Below are positions 1 through 9,641 of a stretch of DNA of 64,000 nucleotides, in pieces (within the stretch, counting starts at the first letter, position 1; each line of letters opens with the position of its first letter). The position numbers and the translations under genes were made by a program. The stretch covers positions 2,921,001 to 2,985,000 of the forward strand of contig NZ_CP075187.1 of NCBI RefSeq assembly GCF_020510665.1, written 5' to 3'. The stretch is from Dechloromonas denitrificans (GTDB lineage: Bacteria; Pseudomonadota; Gammaproteobacteria; Burkholderiales; Rhodocyclaceae). Under the pieces are notes generated by a model, which saw only the letters and a list, made by a program, of their open reading frames with translations, had not been told where the DNA came from and ran no database searches.

Positions 1-124
1 TGAGCGAAATTTCTGCCCGATAGGGAGAAACGACGAACAAAACGTAGCCGTCATTCAGGCGCGCCCCCAATGCCAGGGCAACGGCAGCGGCAAACAGCCC
101 GAGAATCCAGAGTAATCCCTTCAC
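1..124 (-). CDS. hemY: HemY, N-terminal fragment (cut by window edge)
   Basis: The visible 41 residues begin with a GTG codon and read (M)KGLLWILGLFAAAVALALG followed by a short stretch ending in VVSPYRAEISL. This is one N-terminal membrane helix followed by the glycine/tyrosine-containing start typical of HemY, a TPR-containing inner-membrane protein of the heme operon with no agreed enzymatic function. The GTG start overlaps the hemX stop codon in a GTGA tetranucleotide, as expected for the last gene of a hemCDXY operon. The call rests mainly on position plus the N-terminal pattern, because the TPR region lies outside the window. Confidence 0.8.
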   Translation of the reverse strand, partial: MKGLLWILGLFAAAVALALGARLNDGYVLFVVSPYRAEISL

Positions 125-1164
125 CGCTTTTCCTTGGCCGGACGCAAGGCACGCAGGGCGGCCAGACTTTCGTTCAGGGTCGGCAACTCGGTATTGAGTT
201 CGACCCCGGCCATCTGGCGCAAGGCATGGCTGCTGGCCTGAACGGACTTGTCATCGCCGACGAAATGGCGCGTCAGTGCATCCTGAACCGCTTTCAGTTC
301 ATTGCGGAAACTGAGCTGATCACGCGACAGCAAGGCCAAACGGGCGCTCAGCAAACGCAGCTTGAGATTTTCGCGGAGGAAGAACGACTGACCGGGCGCC
401 AGCAGGATTGGCTCGTCGCGATCAAAGCGCTGAATCCGGACCAGCCCCTTGAGTTGTTGCCAGACCTGATCGCCAGTCTGTTGCCACCAGCCTGAGACTT
501 GGGCCGGCTTGGCATTTCCTGCCGTTTCCGGCGGTCGACCGTGGCTGGCCAGCGGCAATTTATCGACCCACTGCAATTGTTGTTCAAGCTGCAGGTTGAT
601 TCCGGGCAAATCAACGACCGGCAAGGCAGCCAGCCGGGCAAGATCTTTGGTGACCGCCTTGCGCAGGGGCAGGTACTGCGGACGGTCGAGTCGCGCCAGA
701 CGACTGTCGGCGGTCTGCAGCGCCAGCATCGCCACCGGCACATTGGCGGCCAGTTGCAATTGCTGGCCGGCCAGCGTCAAGGCTTGCTCAACCTCAAGCA
801 AGGTCGCCTCTTCGCGGCTGCGCGCCATGTCCTGATAGAACGCCTGCAGTGATGCATTCTGTGTTCCGAATTCGGTCAGCCGGGCATCGGCGGCACCGAG
901 CCGGGCCTGAATGGCTTCCAGCTGAGCCAGCATTTGCTTGCGCGCGCCCTGATCTTCTTTTTCGGCCAGATCGGCTGCGGCCAGACGCTGACTGATTTCC
1001 TGCCGGGCGGCATCCAGCTGCTGGCGGGTTTCGATCCACTGCCAGCCGGCCAGCAACAGCGCCGCCAGGGCGACGAACAACCACGGACTGGGCCGGGAAG
1101 AAGAAGGGCGAACAGGAACGGACATGTCGGTCGGGGAAGAAGGGAGTTCGTTTTCAGGCTTCAT
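121..1164 (-). CDS. hemX: HemX, membrane-anchored heme-operon protein
   Basis: 347-residue protein with a short cytoplasmic proline/serine-rich N-terminus, one membrane helix (about residues 28-45, WLFVALAALLLAGWQW), then a coiled-coil-rich region and a helical C-terminal domain. This is the HemX architecture. The family was once called uroporphyrinogen-III C-methyltransferase, but it lacks a methyltransferase fold and is thought to act as a regulator or scaffold for tetrapyrrole enzymes. The start is placed at 1164 (MKPENE), where it overlaps the hemD stop as ATGA; an upstream in-frame codon at 1173 would lie deeper inside hemD. It is third in the hemC-hemD-hemX-hemY operon and is probably translationally coupled on both sides. 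Confidence 0.88.
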   Translation of the reverse strand: MKPENELPSSPTDMSVPVRPSSSRPSPWLFVALAALLLAGWQWIETRQQLDAARQEISQRLAAADLAEKEDQGARKQMLAQLEAIQARLGAADARLTEFGTQNASLQAFYQDMARSREEATLLEVEQALTLAGQQLQLAANVPVAMLALQTADSRLARLDRPQYLPLRKAVTKDLARLAALPVVDLPGINLQLEQQLQWVDKLPLASHGRPPETAGNAKPAQVSGWWQQTGDQVWQQLKGLVRIQRFDRDEPILLAPGQSFFLRENLKLRLLSARLALLSRDQLSFRNELKAVQDALTRHFVGDDKSVQASSHALRQMAGVELNTELPTLNESLAALRALRPAKEKR

Positions 1165-1943
1165 GCAGACCAATTATAAGCACGTAAACCGGCAAGAATG
1201 CCGCTATCGGCAGCATCGGTCAGAATCACCCGGTTCAGTCCCAGCGCCCGGGCATTGTCGGCAATCCGCTGGTGCGGGACGAAAAGCGGCGTAGCGCGCA
1301 GGAAATCGCGACCTTCCCGGTCAAGCAAATCAAACAGATAGCGCAACCCTTCGCTGCTCGAAACGGTCAGGCCGTCGAGCTTTCCGGCGCGCCATGCGGC
1401 GAGCAGCGGGGCCACACCATCGCCCGGCCCGGAACGGCAGTAGCAGGTGACCAGATCGACCCTTGCGCCACGCTGGCGCAGCGTATCGCCGAGCAACTCA
1501 CGACCGCCGTCACCGCGAAAGATGGCCACCCGGCGACCGGTCACGCGCTCGCCGGCCAACTCAGGCAAAGCCAGCAAGGCTTCGGAGTCGAATCGTTCGG
1601 TCGGCGCAACGCAGCCACTGACGCCATGCGCCAGCAAAGCCCTGACCGTGCCTTGCCCGACTGCCGCGGGGATCAGCCCGGCAGGCCAACCGCCCGCTGC
1701 AGAAATGGCCGGCCAGGCATGGTCGACCGCGTTAGGGCTGATGAAGACAGCCAGCGCGTAATCGGCAAGACGAGCCACCGCCTCGGCGAGCGGCTGAGGA
1801 TCGCGGGCCGGCGAAATTTCAAGCAGGGGAAAAATCAGCGGCTTGCCGCCAGCCGCCGCAATCACGTCGGCCAGCGGCCCGGCTTGCGCCAGCGGCCGGG
1901 TAACGACGATGGTCTGGCCGGCAAGCGGGCCGGTTGAACTCAT
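1161..1943 (-). CDS. hemD: Uroporphyrinogen-III synthase
   Basis: 260-residue protein that cyclises hydroxymethylbilane to uroporphyrinogen III, with inversion of ring D, in the cytosol. The two-domain HemD pattern is visible: an N-terminal [20 protein letters not shown], a central VFISPNAV (the 'SxNAV' segment), and a C-terminal [11 protein letters not shown] motif. Sequence conservation in HemD is always low, so gene position supports the call. It overlaps hemC upstream and hemX downstream by ATGA at each junction. Confidence 0.93.
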   Translation of the reverse strand: MSSTGPLAGQTIVVTRPLAQAGPLADVIAAAGGKPLIFPLLEISPARDPQPLAEAVARLADYALAVFISPNAVDHAWPAISAAGGWPAGLIPAAVGQGTVRALLAHGVSGCVAPTERFDSEALLALPELAGERVTGRRVAIFRGDGGRELLGDTLRQRGARVDLVTCYCRSGPGDGVAPLLAAWRAGKLDGLTVSSSEGLRYLFDLLDREGRDFLRATPLFVPHQRIADNARALGLNRVILTDAADSGILAGLRAYNWSA

Positions 1944-2875
1944 TTGCAGTGAGCGAGTTTTTCCAGGATGGCATCGGCGCCCTTGGCGCGCAGCAAGCGG
2001 GCCAGTTGCAGGCCGAGACCTTCGTCATCGGCCGGGTCGCCGCGCAATTCGGCACTGATCATTTCCTTGCCGTCGGCCGTCGCAACAAAGCCGCGCAGCC
2101 AGAGTTGGCCGTTCTCGATGATCGCGTAGCCGCCGAGCGGCACCTGGCAGGAACCGCCCAGGGCGCGCGAGAAGGCACGTTCTGCCTTGACGCAATGGGC
2201 CGTTTCCGGATCGTTGAGCGGAGCAACAACGTCAGCCATGTCGGCCGCACCGTCGATCAGTTCGATACCCAGCGCGCCCTGGCCGGGTGCCGGCAGCGAC
2301 TGTTCTGCGGTCAACACCGTTTTGATGCGGTTTTCCAGGCCGAGGCGGATCAGGCCGGCAGCGGCCAGGATGATCGCGTCGTATTCGCCGGCATCGAGCT
2401 TCTTCAGGCGGGTATCCAGATTGCCGCGCAGGCTCTTGATGACCAGCTGCGGATACTTGGCGCGCAGGATGGATTCGCGGCGCAGGCTGGAAGTACCAAC
2501 GACAGCGCCGGCCGGCAGATCGTCCAGATCGTTGTATTTGTTCGAAACGAAGGCATCGCGCGGGTTTTCACGCGCCGAGATGGCGGCCAGCACGAAACCT
2601 TCCGGCATCACCATCGGCACATCCTTCATCGAATGCACGGCGAGATGCGCCTTGCCTTCCTGCATCGCGACTTCGAGTTCCTTGATGAACAGGCCCTTGC
2701 CGCCGATTTCGGCGAGCGGGCGATCAAGAATCTGGTCACCCTTGGTCGTCATGCCTAGAATGACCACTTCAGCCCCCGGATTCAGGCTGGCCAGACGGCC
2801 CTGGACATGCACGGCCTGCCACATGGCCAGACGGGATTCGCGAGAGGCAATAACAATCTTGGAGAGAGCGGACAT
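1940..2875 (-). CDS. hemC: Porphobilinogen deaminase (hydroxymethylbilane synthase)
   Basis: 311 residues. It polymerises four porphobilinogens into hydroxymethylbilane using a covalent dipyrromethane cofactor. Diagnostic segments are the N-terminal [15 protein letters not shown], the catalytic region [14 protein letters not shown] with the active-site Asp, the [10 protein letters not shown] basic patch, and [12 protein letters not shown], whose Cys carries the cofactor. The start is set at 2875 ([11 protein letters not shown]); the frame stays open far upstream, but that part is antisense to the neighbouring methyltransferase gene. It is the first gene of hemCDXY, reading away from the methyltransferase gene with only 42 bp between the two starts, so the promoters must overlap. 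Confidence 0.97.
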   Translation of the reverse strand: MSALSKIVIASRESRLAMWQAVHVQGRLASLNPGAEVVILGMTTKGDQILDRPLAEIGGKGLFIKELEVAMQEGKAHLAVHSMKDVPMVMPEGFVLAAISARENPRDAFVSNKYNDLDDLPAGAVVGTSSLRRESILRAKYPQLVIKSLRGNLDTRLKKLDAGEYDAIILAAAGLIRLGLENRIKTVLTAEQSLPAPGQGALGIELIDGAADMADVVAPLNDPETAHCVKAERAFSRALGGSCQVPLGGYAIIENGQLWLRGFVATADGKEMISAELRGDPADDEGLGLQLARLLRAKGADAILEKLAHCK

Positions 2876-2917
2876 GAGGCAGATGAAGGCGAAGTTTTCG
2901 AGGGAGGCAATCTTAGC

Positions 2918-3541
2918 ATGAGCGACCAGCCCTCTTCCCCGACCCAGATCAAGCCGGCCGAACAACGACCGGAACATCCCGACTTCTGGTGCAAGCGCTT
3001 CGGTGAAGGCACGACGCCCTGGGATGCCGGCAAGGTACCCACCGCCCTGGCCGACTACATCGCCCGCCAGCCCGGCCCGCTCAACACGCTGATCCCCGGC
3101 TGCGGCAGCGCCTGGGAAGCCGTCCATCTGGCCGAACAGGGCTGGCCGGTCACGGCACTCGATTTTTCGCCGGTCGCGGTCGACAAGGCAAGAAGCGTTC
3201 TCGGCGATACTGCGGTCGACCTCGTTTGTGCCGACTTTTTCACTTTTACCCCGGCCGCCCCCTATCAACTGATCTACGAACGCGCCTTCCTCTGCGCCCT
3301 GCCGCGCAAGCTGTGGGCTGACTGGGGCCGGCGCGTCGCCGAACTGCTGCCCCCCGGCGGCCGCCTGGCCGGCTATTTTTTCTTGTGCGACCAGCCCAAG
3401 GGGCCGCCTTTCGGCATCTTGCCGGAACAGCTCGACGAGCTGCTCGGCGCTCACTTCGAGCGTATTGAAGATGCTGCGGTCGACGACTCGATTGCCGTAT
3501 TTTCCGGGCGCGAGCGCTGGCAAGTCTGGCGCCGACGCTGA
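2918..3541 (+). CDS. TPMT-like SAM-dependent methyltransferase
   Basis: 207-residue soluble protein resembling the thiopurine/thiol S-methyltransferase family. Features seen: the N-terminal [20 protein letters not shown] block, SAM-binding motif [19 protein letters not shown], the acidic ALDFSP after strand 2, and [14 protein letters not shown]-like bacterial enzymes methylate thiols, halides or metalloids such as selenium and tellurium; the substrate here is unknown. A GGGAGG Shine-Dalgarno at about 2901-2907 fixes the ATG at 2918. It starts 42 bp from hemC in the opposite direction. Its 3' end overlaps the convergent PepSY gene by 91 bp. Confidence 0.85.
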   Translation: MSDQPSSPTQIKPAEQRPEHPDFWCKRFGEGTTPWDAGKVPTALADYIARQPGPLNTLIPGCGSAWEAVHLAEQGWPVTALDFSPVAVDKARSVLGDTAVDLVCADFFTFTPAAPYQLIYERAFLCALPRKLWADWGRRVAELLPPGGRLAGYFFLCDQPKGPPFGILPEQLDELLGAHFERIEDAAVDDSIAVFSGRERWQVWRRR

Positions 3542-4662
3542 GCCGACTCACGGCGGGCACGACGACGATCCATCCAGCGCACCCCGCCGGTGACGAACAA
3601 CAGCAGGGGCAACAGCCCACCGACACAGGCCAGAATGCGGCCGGCCAGACCGAAGGCCTCGCCGTTATGCAAGGGATGCATCCAGTCCAGGAAGCGATTG
3701 CCGGCTGATTCCTGCAGCGGGTCGCGCACCGCGAGAACCGCCCCCGACCAGGCATCGAGCCACACTGTCGTGCGCGGAAAACGTACGCCCGGCTCTCCGG
3801 GTTGCCACAGGCTGACGCGATAAACACCGCTGGCGCCAGCCGGCGTCTCCAACCAGCGCAGCCGGCCCTGCGGGAAAACAGCCTGGGCCAGTTGCGCCGC
3901 CCGATCCGGCGCAACCATCGTCGCCCCCGGCAGAGGCATCGACTCCCATGGCACGCTGGCCAGTTGTTCGCCGAGAATCAACGGGCGGGCCAAATCGGGC
4001 AAGGCCAGCACCGCACCGGTCAGGCAAAGGGCAAACAGCACGACCAGCCCGTAAAACCCGGCCTTGGCGTGCAGATCGTAGATCAGCAGGATGCGTCCGC
4101 CGCGCAAGCTCGGGCGCATCGCCGGCCAGCCCTTGCCTCGCGCAGGCCACCAGAGGATCAACCCGCTGAGCAGGAAAACCAGCGCCACGACCGCCAGCCA
4201 GCCGATCACCTGGCGCCCCTCCTTGCCCCACAGCAGGGTGTAGTGCAAATCGTAGATCCAGGTGACGGCGAAATCGCCCCAAAAACGGCTGCTGGTCAGC
4301 GCCAGACTGGCGGGATCGAGCGTCACGATCAATGGCGCGAAGGATCGTCCGGCGCGCTCCGGCGGCTTCATGTAACGCGCCATCAGCGGATGCCGCTCGC
4401 TCATCGGCGCCTCGATTCGCCACCCACCGGCATCATTCGGACGATGCCGGGACAGACGCGCTGCCGCCTCACTCCAACGAACCGGCTGCCCGACCTTGCC
4501 CTGGCTGGCGACCAGCGCGGGATTCAGCCACAGATCGATTTCGGTATAGAAAACCAGCAGGCTGCCGGTCAGGCCGAGCACGACCAGCAAGCCGCCCAGC
4601 GTCAAGCCCAGCCAGCCGTGCAGGCTGAGCCAGAACTTACGCCAGGATCGCCGCAAACCCAC
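3451..4662 (-). CDS. PepSY-associated TM helix protein (iron-uptake associated)
   Basis: 403 residues with four predicted membrane helices: about 17-38 ([20 protein letters not shown]), 155-178, 205-228 and 345-365. A large periplasmic PepSY-like loop lies between the first two, and the second helix is followed by a DLHAKAGF segment. Conserved His residues in [17 protein letters not shown] and MHPLHNG resemble possible heme or metal ligands of this family. Such proteins sit beside siderophore receptors and are proposed ferric-chelate reductases. The gene starts 5 bp after the TonB-dependent receptor gene and is surely co-transcribed with it. The arginine/serine-rich C-terminal tail runs 91 bp into the convergent methyltransferase gene and may be an unselected extension. 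Confidence 0.85.
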   Translation of the reverse strand: MGLRRSWRKFWLSLHGWLGLTLGGLLVVLGLTGSLLVFYTEIDLWLNPALVASQGKVGQPVRWSEAAARLSRHRPNDAGGWRIEAPMSERHPLMARYMKPPERAGRSFAPLIVTLDPASLALTSSRFWGDFAVTWIYDLHYTLLWGKEGRQVIGWLAVVALVFLLSGLILWWPARGKGWPAMRPSLRGGRILLIYDLHAKAGFYGLVVLFALCLTGAVLALPDLARPLILGEQLASVPWESMPLPGATMVAPDRAAQLAQAVFPQGRLRWLETPAGASGVYRVSLWQPGEPGVRFPRTTVWLDAWSGAVLAVRDPLQESAGNRFLDWMHPLHNGEAFGLAGRILACVGGLLPLLLFVTGGVRWMDRRRARRESAQRRRQTCQRSRPENTAIESSTAASSIRSK

Positions 4663-4667
4663 CCGCC

Positions 4668-6707
4668 TCAGAACTTGAGATTGACCGCGCCGTAGATGGC
4701 GCGACCTTCACCCGGGCCATGCTGGGTATTGGGCGAAATCGAGCTGTCATACCAGACGTACTCGTAGTAACGATCGGCCAGGTTGCGGACCTGCAACTGG
4801 AAGGCGACTTCCTTGCTGTACTGGTAATTGGCCGAGACATTGAACAAGGCGTAGCTGCCAAACTGGCCCTGGGTGTTCTGTCGCTCGACGTAGTAAGCGC
4901 TCTGCGCGTTGCCCCACAGCGAGAGCCGCAAGGCTTGCGTTGCCTGGTAATCGACGCCGAGGCCCAGCAGATGGTGCGGCACGTGATCGACTTCCTTGCC
5001 CAGCGTTGCCAGGCTGGCGGTATCCGCCTCGATAATCTTTGCCTTCTGCCAGGAATAGCCGGCCCACAGACCGACACTGTCCGACGCCTTGAGCCGGGCT
5101 TCGAGATCGACGCCCTGGCGGCGTGTCTTGCCGATGTTTTCGGACGCGTTGGCCGGATCATTCAGTTTGCGACCGAATTCATTGCTGGCGGTCTGCTCCC
5201 AGGTGGCAATCCGCCCTTCCAGCCGGCCCGCATCCTTCCATTTCAGGCCGAACTCCCAGCCATCATTGATCGAGACCTGCAGATCGGTTCTTTGCGTCGC
5301 GCTCTGATAGCTGCCGGCACCAACGGCAACCTGGAAAGAACGCCCCCAGTTGCCGTACAGGCTGAGCGAACGCGTCAGGTCGAACATCGCACTCAGCTTG
5401 GGCTGAGAAATGAGGCCGTAATCGAAGACATCGAAATTGGAAAACTGGCCGTTGGTAAACGAACCGGTCACGTTTTCCGAACGCATGCTGCCGTACACCT
5501 GATCAACGCGGTAAGCGGGAATGATGCGCAGTCGGTCGGTCGCCTTGATGACGGCCTGCACATAAGCACCGTAGATGTCGAAATCGAAAGCCTGATTGCG
5601 CGTCTGCCCGAGGCGAACCTGCTCCTGCGTCCGGTAGCGGCGGCTTTCGTTTTTTTGCCACTGCGCATCGAGGCCGCCTTCCAGCGCAAGCTGCTCGGTG
5701 GCCCGCCAGGTCAGCGAGGTCATCGCGCCGGTGTGGGTTTCCTGGACAAAACGCTCTTGCTGGCGGTTGACCGCAGTATCGTCGCTGAAACGCACGAAAC
5801 GCTGGTCATCGATATGGTTGAGGTAGGCCTTGGTCGACCAGAACACGGTGTCGCTCAGCGAACGGTCGAAATGCGCACTCAACTGGGCAAGCTCGCGCTT
5901 GCCTTCGTCAAAGGCCGAGTGCGTACCCGACGATTCCGGACTGCTGCGTGCCACCGACTGACGCAGATAACCGGGTTCGTCCGCTTCATGTTTGTAGAGA
6001 CGGGCAATCACGCCAAAGCGGGTGGCTGCATCGGGTGTGAAGAACCACTTCCCGGCCAGCGCCGTCTTGCCCGATTCGCCATGATCGCGATGCGTATCCG
6101 TGGCCTGGTGAGCGACGAAATAATTCTGGCTGAAGCTACCGTTATCGATCCCCTTGGCCAGCTGGATTTCCGTGGTATTGAAACTGCCGACACGCAGCCG
6201 GGCCTGGGTATCGTTACCCCCGATGGTCGTCACCAGGTTGGCATTGCCGGCAATATTGTGCAGGCCATAACGCGGATCGTTGGTTCCCTTGACCAGCTCG
6301 ATGGCTTCGATATCGAGTGGAAAGACCATATCCAGATAAGGCATGTTGCCGTCGTTGCTGTTACTCGGGATGCCATCGATCAGCAGCTTGACGGCATTGA
6401 CCGTCCCCTCGCCATTGAAGCCGCGCATCGAGAACTTGCCCGACGTGGTTCCCTGACGGAACTCGGTCAGCATGACGCCGGGCATCTGGTTGAAAAGCTG
6501 CCAGGTTCCCGACACGTTTTCCTGCTGGATACGGTCACCGCCCAGCACATTGACCGAGGTCAGCACGCTTTTAAGCGCCAGCGGACCATTCGCTGCGCTA
6601 TTGACCTTGACTTCGCCAAGGGTCACCACGGCATCGTTGTCGGCCGCATGCCCGACAGCGGCAAAAGCCAGCGAAAGAAAGAGAGCGGATGTCTTGATCT
6701 GGAACAT
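4668..6707 (-). CDS. TonB-dependent outer-membrane receptor
   Basis: 679 residues. A signal peptide (MFQIKTSALFLSLAFAAVGHA, cleavage near 21) is followed directly by a TonB-box-like AVVTLGEVKV. There is no extra STN signalling domain, so it is not a FecA-type transducer. The plug domain (about 45-170) carries GTTSGKFSMRGFNG and VKLLIDGIP motifs, followed by a 22-strand-type barrel ending in terminal Phe (AVNLKF), the usual BamA-recognised C-terminus. It transports an iron chelate or similar ligand using TonB energy; the substrate cannot be told from sequence. The PepSY protein gene follows after 5 bp. No convincing Fur box was found upstream. Confidence 0.92.
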   Translation of the reverse strand: MFQIKTSALFLSLAFAAVGHAADNDAVVTLGEVKVNSAANGPLALKSVLTSVNVLGGDRIQQENVSGTWQLFNQMPGVMLTEFRQGTTSGKFSMRGFNGEGTVNAVKLLIDGIPSNSNDGNMPYLDMVFPLDIEAIELVKGTNDPRYGLHNIAGNANLVTTIGGNDTQARLRVGSFNTTEIQLAKGIDNGSFSQNYFVAHQATDTHRDHGESGKTALAGKWFFTPDAATRFGVIARLYKHEADEPGYLRQSVARSSPESSGTHSAFDEGKRELAQLSAHFDRSLSDTVFWSTKAYLNHIDDQRFVRFSDDTAVNRQQERFVQETHTGAMTSLTWRATEQLALEGGLDAQWQKNESRRYRTQEQVRLGQTRNQAFDFDIYGAYVQAVIKATDRLRIIPAYRVDQVYGSMRSENVTGSFTNGQFSNFDVFDYGLISQPKLSAMFDLTRSLSLYGNWGRSFQVAVGAGSYQSATQRTDLQVSINDGWEFGLKWKDAGRLEGRIATWEQTASNEFGRKLNDPANASENIGKTRRQGVDLEARLKASDSVGLWAGYSWQKAKIIEADTASLATLGKEVDHVPHHLLGLGVDYQATQALRLSLWGNAQSAYYVERQNTQGQFGSYALFNVSANYQYSKEVAFQLQVRNLADRYYEYVWYDSSISPNTQHGPGEGRAIYGAVNLKF

Positions 6708-6809
6708 TTACGAAACCCCGAAATCACCATAAGAAATCAATAAAACACTGATTCATAGGCACTTTATTTTTAGAGGCCGCCATTCTATGGAAAAACTCCG
6801 CCCGAAGAC

Positions 6810-6826
6810 TGCGACATAAAGTCGCA
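6810..6826. promoter_or_regulatory. Perfect inverted repeat between divergent TonB receptor and pepN
   Basis: TGCGAC-N5-GTCGCA, six-base arms with no mismatch, lies in the 204-bp divergent intergenic region, 103 bp before the receptor start and 86 bp before pepN. It has the size of a dimeric regulator operator. No regulator family is assigned. Confidence 0.35.
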
Positions 6827-6911
6827 CCCACCCGGCTGGCGCCTTTTGCTATGCGGGGCAACAGGCGCTTGACGTATCATCGGGCGTTCTTGTCCCACGC
6901 AGCCCAAAACA

Positions 6912-9509
6912 ATGAAAACCGAAACCCCGCAGACGATTTACCTCAAGGATTACAGCGCACCGGCCTACCTGATCGATACGGTCGACCTCGATTTCAACAT
7001 CGAAACCGGCAGTACCGTCGTCACCTCGACACTGGCCATGCGGCGCAATCCGACCGTCGCCAGCCAGCCGCTGATGCTCGACGGTGAAGACCTGGAAACG
7101 CTGAGCGTCACGGTCGACGGCCAGAATGTGCCGTTTTCGGCAAGCGCCGGCACGCTGACCATCGACACGCTGCCGGACGCCTTCACGCTGCGCACCGTCG
7201 TCCGCATCTGCCCGGACAAGAACACCCGCCTGTCCGGCATGTACCGCTCCAAGGACGGCTATTTCACGCAATGCGAAGCGCAGGGTTTCCGTCGCATCAC
7301 CTGGTTCCTCGACCGCCCGGACGTCATGTCCGTATACTCGGTGACGCTGCACGCCGACCAGGCGACTTACCCGGTGCTGCTGGCCAACGGCAACCCCGTG
7401 GCGACAGGAGAAGAAGCCGACGGCCGCCACTGGGCGAAATGGGCCGACCCGTTCAAGAAGCCGGCCTACCTGTTCGCGCTGGTCGCCGGCAAGCTCGATG
7501 GCCTGTTCGACACATTCCAGACCGCCTCCGGTCGCACGGTGCAGCTCGCCATCTACGTCGAACCGGGCAAGCTCGACCAGTGCCCGCACGCCATGGAAGC
7601 CCTCAAGAAATCGATGCAGTGGGATGAACAACGCTTCGGCCTCGAATGCGATCTCGACCATTACATGATCGTCGCGGTCGGCGACTTCAACATGGGTGCG
7701 ATGGAGAACAAGGGCCTCAACATTTTCAACACGAAGTATGTGCTCGCTCGCGCCGATGTCGCGACGGATACTGACTTCGAGAATATCGACCGCGTTGTCG
7801 CCCACGAATATTTCCACAACTGGACCGGCAACCGCGTGACCTGCCGCGACTGGTTCCAGCTGTCGCTGAAGGAGGGCCTGACCGTCTTCCGCGACCAGGA
7901 ATTCGGCGCCGACCTGCACAATCGCCAGACCGCCCGCATCCGTGAAGTCCGCGGCCTGCGCGCCGCGCAGTTTCCGGAAGATGCCGGCCCGATGGCACAC
8001 CCGATCCGGCCAAGCAGCTTTGTCGAAATCAACAATTTCTACACTGCCACGGTCTATGAAAAAGGCGCCGAAGTGATCCGCATGATCCAGACGCTGATCG
8101 GCCGCGATGGTTTCCGTGCCGGCATGGATGAATATTTCCGCCGCCACGACGGCCAGGCCGTGACCTGCGAGGATTTTGTCGCCGCGATGGCTGCCGCCAG
8201 CGGCTTCGACTTCACACAGTTCATGCGCTGGTACAACCAGCCGGGTACGCCGCATGTCGCGGTCGACGGCGTTTTCGATGCCGAATTCAACAACGGTGCC
8301 GGACGCTACACGCTGACCTTCACGCAATCCAACCCGCGCGCCAGCGATGCCGCGCCTTACCTGATTCCGGTTCGTGTCGCACTGTTCAGCCAGGAAGGCC
8401 ACCTGCTGGCCGGCAGCGAGCAGACGCTGCACCTGAGCGAGACGACCCAGCAATTCCACATCGACAATCTCAAGAGCGAACCCGTGCCTTCGTTATTGCG
8501 CGATTTTTCGGCGCCGGTCATCCTCGATTTCGCCTACACACCGGCCCAGCTGACGCTGCTGCTGGCCAACGAGGATGATCCGTTCAACGCCTGGGAAGCC
8601 GGCCAGCGCCTGGCCGCGCAGCTGATTCTCGACGCCACCGCAGCGATTGCCGCCGGGCGCGCACCGGTCTGGCCGGAAAGCTTCGTCCAGGCACTGCGTC
8701 GCCTGCTCCAGACGCAAGCCCAGCGCGGCGCCGCCTTCGTTGCCGAAGCCCTGGTCCTGCCCGGCGAATCGACGCTGGCCGAAGCGCTTGAGATCGTCGA
8801 TCCCGAGGCGCTGCACGCCGCCCGAAACGGCCTGCGCCGCCATCTCGCCGAAGAACTCGAAGGCGAACTGACCGGCCTCTACGCCGCCCTCGCACCGAAT
8901 GCCGCCTATGCGCCGAGCAGTGAACAAGCCGGTCGGCGCGCCCTGCGCAACATCTGCCTTTCCTACCTGCTCGAACTGGATACCGACGCCGTGCGCCAGC
9001 TGGCACTCCAGCAGTTCCGCACCGCCGACAACATGACCGACCAGTTTGCCGCACTCGCCGCGCTGGCTCAGAACGACTCGGCAGAACGGAGCACCGCCCT
9101 GGCCGAGTTCTACGACCGTTGGCAAAACGAGGCGCTGGTCGTCGATAAATGGCTGGCCGTGCAATCCGCCGGTCGACTGCCGAATACGCTGGAAATTGTC
9201 AAAAACCTGACCAACCATCCGGCTTTCGACATCGGCAATCCGAACAAGGTCTACGCCCTGCTGCGCAATTTCGGCGCCAATCCAGCCCGTTTCCACTCGC
9301 CCGAGGGCTATGCCTTCATGGCGGCCAAAACGATCGAGCTTGATGCCCGCAATCCGCAAGTTGCCTCACGCCTGGCACGCTGCTTCGACCGCTGGAAAAA
9401 GTTCGATGGCGAACGCCAGAAACATGCCCGACAAGCGCTCGAAAGCATCCGCGACCACGCCGGCCTGTCGCGCGATGTGCTCGAAGTCGTGACCCGCTCA
9501 CTGGGCTGA
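6912..9509 (+). CDS. pepN: Aminopeptidase N (M1 family)
   Basis: 865-residue cytosolic zinc aminopeptidase that removes N-terminal residues from peptides in the last steps of protein turnover. The substrate-recognition motif GAMEN is present (MGAMENKGLNIF). The zinc site is H298-E-Y-F-H302 with E321 eighteen residues on (HExxH-X18-E). The length matches the E. coli PepN type (about 870), and the TVYEKGAEVIRM segment supplies the catalytic Tyr. It is monocistronic, with an A-rich stretch (cccaaaacaatg) before the ATG. An unlabelled hairpin follows it at 9519-9555. Confidence 0.97.
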   Translation: MKTETPQTIYLKDYSAPAYLIDTVDLDFNIETGSTVVTSTLAMRRNPTVASQPLMLDGEDLETLSVTVDGQNVPFSASAGTLTIDTLPDAFTLRTVVRICPDKNTRLSGMYRSKDGYFTQCEAQGFRRITWFLDRPDVMSVYSVTLHADQATYPVLLANGNPVATGEEADGRHWAKWADPFKKPAYLFALVAGKLDGLFDTFQTASGRTVQLAIYVEPGKLDQCPHAMEALKKSMQWDEQRFGLECDLDHYMIVAVGDFNMGAMENKGLNIFNTKYVLARADVATDTDFENIDRVVAHEYFHNWTGNRVTCRDWFQLSLKEGLTVFRDQEFGADLHNRQTARIREVRGLRAAQFPEDAGPMAHPIRPSSFVEINNFYTATVYEKGAEVIRMIQTLIGRDGFRAGMDEYFRRHDGQAVTCEDFVAAMAAASGFDFTQFMRWYNQPGTPHVAVDGVFDAEFNNGAGRYTLTFTQSNPRASDAAPYLIPVRVALFSQEGHLLAGSEQTLHLSETTQQFHIDNLKSEPVPSLLRDFSAPVILDFAYTPAQLTLLLANEDDPFNAWEAGQRLAAQLILDATAAIAAGRAPVWPESFVQALRRLLQTQAQRGAAFVAEALVLPGESTLAEALEIVDPEALHAARNGLRRHLAEELEGELTGLYAALAPNAAYAPSSEQAGRRALRNICLSYLLELDTDAVRQLALQQFRTADNMTDQFAALAALAQNDSAERSTALAEFYDRWQNEALVVDKWLAVQSAGRLPNTLEIVKNLTNHPAFDIGNPNKVYALLRNFGANPARFHSPEGYAFMAAKTIELDARNPQVASRLARCFDRWKKFDGERQKHARQALESIRDHAGLSRDVLEVVTRSLG

Positions 9510-9518
9510 GCACCATGA

Positions 9519-9555
9519 GCGGCCGAGCCTGTTTATGCCCCCCATCCTCGGCCGC
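9519..9555 (+). terminator. Hairpin after pepN without U-tract
   Basis: A perfect 9-bp inverted repeat, GCGGCCGAG ... CTCGGCCGC, with a 19-nt loop lies 10 bp after the pepN stop. No T-run follows, so it is either a Rho-assisted or mRNA 3'-end-stabilising structure rather than a classical intrinsic terminator. Confidence 0.35.
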
Positions 9556-9641
9556 CCAAAATCCCCGAGAGCCCGACCAGCAGGCTTTTCCTTGCTGAAA
9601 ATGCTATCGTTCATCCTTTACCCGCCAACGAGTTGAATGCC

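Noticed and set aside
2876-3523. Upstream extension of the hemC frame
   Set aside because: Antisense to the methyltransferase gene; HemC of normal length starts at 2875.
4719-6743. A 674-codon open frame antisense to the whole TonB receptor gene
   Set aside because: High-GC codon bias on one strand leaves the opposite frame open. The receptor has signal peptide, plug, barrel and terminal Phe, and the antisense protein has no recognisable domain.
6708-6790. Fur box before the TonB-dependent receptor
   Set aside because: The region is AT-rich, but no stretch gives three good GATAAT-type repeats.
6849-8459. A 536-codon antisense frame over pepN
   Set aside because: Low-complexity, His/Val/Glu-rich product mirrored from pepN codons; pepN carries full catalytic motifs.
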